5,360 nt of DNA from an uncultured Collinsella sp. (lineage in GTDB: Bacteria; Actinomycetota; Coriobacteriia; Coriobacteriales; Coriobacteriaceae), in NCBI GenBank assembly GCA_900550205.1, contig URRJ01000120.1:1-5360 (forward strand), given 5' to 3'. Made by a program: the position numbers and the translations under genes. Shown here piece by piece: positions 4,763-5,360 of this stretch. Numbering within the stretch: position 1 is the stretch's first letter; the number at the start of each line of letters is the position of its first letter. The notes below the pieces were generated by a model. It ran no database searches and was not told the DNA's origin. It was given only the letters and a program-made list of their open reading frames with translations.

Positions 4763-5360
4763 ATGAGCCAAGAGATGATGGACAAAACCTGTCGCGAGTT
4801 TGCCCAGGCGCTTGCCGCGCGCGAGCCGGTTCCCGGCGGCGGTAGCGCGAGCGCCTTTGTAGGTGCGCTGGGTGCCTCGCTTTGCGGGATGGTCGCTCGC
4901 TACGGGGCGACAAACCCTGCGCTTTCCGATCGCGCAGACGATCTGACGCGCGCATTTGCCCAGGCGGATGAGTTGGCGCAGGAACTTGTGGGTCTGGTCG
5001 CCGAGGACGTTCGTGCGTACGGCCAGGTGTCTGCGGCATACGGTATTCCGCGCGAGGACCCGGCTCGACCGGCTGCGATTCAGGATGCGTTGCACGTGGC
5101 CGCTATGCCACCGTATCGGATCATGGATGCCTGCGGGCGTGCACTGGCGCTGCTCGAGGACATGGCGGACAAGGGCTCCCGACAGCTGCTGTCCGACGTG
5201 GCATGCGGCGCCGTGTTCTGCCGCGCCGCCATGCAGGGCGCGAGCCTGACGCTCTTCGCGAACACCACGTCTATGAAGGATCGTGCCCGCGCCGAGGAGC
5301 TCGAGGCGGCGTGCGATGAGCTGCTGGATACGTGGCTGCCGCGCGCCGATGCGCTGGCGC
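4763..5360 (+). CDS. Cyclodeaminase/cyclohydrolase-family folate enzyme (3' end beyond window)
   Basis: There are 199 codons before the window ends; family members are usually about 200-210 residues, so the protein is nearly complete. The signature PVPGGGSASA is at residues 22-31, followed by the helix VGALGASLCGMVARYG. Further family features are the VPxx-type segment at 112-117 (here VAAMPP), LLSDVACGAVFCRAAMQGA at 142-160 and NTTSMKD at 167-173, matching the all-helical formimidoyl-tetrahydrofolate cyclodeaminase fold. Known members either release ammonia from 5-formimino-THF to give 5,10-methenyl-THF or hydrolyse methenyl-THF; sequence alone does not decide. It is expected to be cytoplasmic and homodimeric. 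AGAGG seven bases before the ATG supports this start; Met5 and Met6 are weaker options. Neighbouring folate or histidine-degradation genes, which would settle the role, would lie beyond the right edge. Confidence 0.9.
   Translation, partial: MSQEMMDKTCREFAQALAAREPVPGGGSASAFVGALGASLCGMVARYGATNPALSDRADDLTRAFAQADELAQELVGLVAEDVRAYGQVSAAYGIPREDPARPAAIQDALHVAAMPPYRIMDACGRALALLEDMADKGSRQLLSDVACGAVFCRAAMQGASLTLFANTTSMKDRARAEELEAACDELLDTWLPRADALA

Noticed and set aside
4671..4766. 31-codon frame as an annotated gene
   Set aside because: It has no convincing ribosome binding site and spans a terminator hairpin, so it is kept as a possible leader peptide in the findings only.

Overview
The window looks like chromosomal DNA from a GC-rich, Gram-positive actinomycete. 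The nearest match I recognise is the Coriobacteriia, probably Collinsella or a relative. The clues are GC-rich codon use, strong purine-rich ribosome binding sites, a twin-arginine surface protein ending in an LAxTG-type sorting motif, a Gly-rich lipoprotein and a CxxC zinc-ribbon membrane protein. The genus is inferred from protein style, not from a marker gene.

Layout. Positions 1-2398 (minus strand, running off the left edge) form one uninterrupted reading frame of 799 codons. It encodes a secreted phosphatidylinositol-specific phospholipase C (PI-PLC) with a Tat signal, a probable beta-trefoil domain, the PI-PLC catalytic barrel, a C-terminal beta-rich domain, a Gly-Thr-Gly-Ala wall linker and LADTG as the last visible residues. 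Positions 2399-2703 hold its upstream region and a minus-strand terminator. Positions 2704-3297 (minus) encode a small lipoprotein. Positions 3298-3737 are a divergent intergenic region rich in dyads, direct repeats and hairpins. Positions 3738-4577 (plus) encode a zinc-ribbon, single-pass membrane protein. Positions 4578-4762 hold two hairpins, one a clear terminator, and a good promoter. Positions 4763-5360 (plus, running off the right edge) encode a cyclodeaminase/cyclohydrolase-family folate enzyme.

How the genes relate. Three of the four products are cell-envelope proteins: the wall-anchored PI-PLC, the lipoprotein and the zinc-ribbon membrane protein. The extracytoplasmic parts of the lipoprotein and the zinc-ribbon protein share a pattern of short motifs that suggests the same fold. 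The folate enzyme is metabolic and probably belongs to a separate unit. No mobile element, tRNA, rRNA or CRISPR array was seen. The most unusual material is the domain architecture of the PI-PLC and the repeat and hairpin content of 3298-3737.
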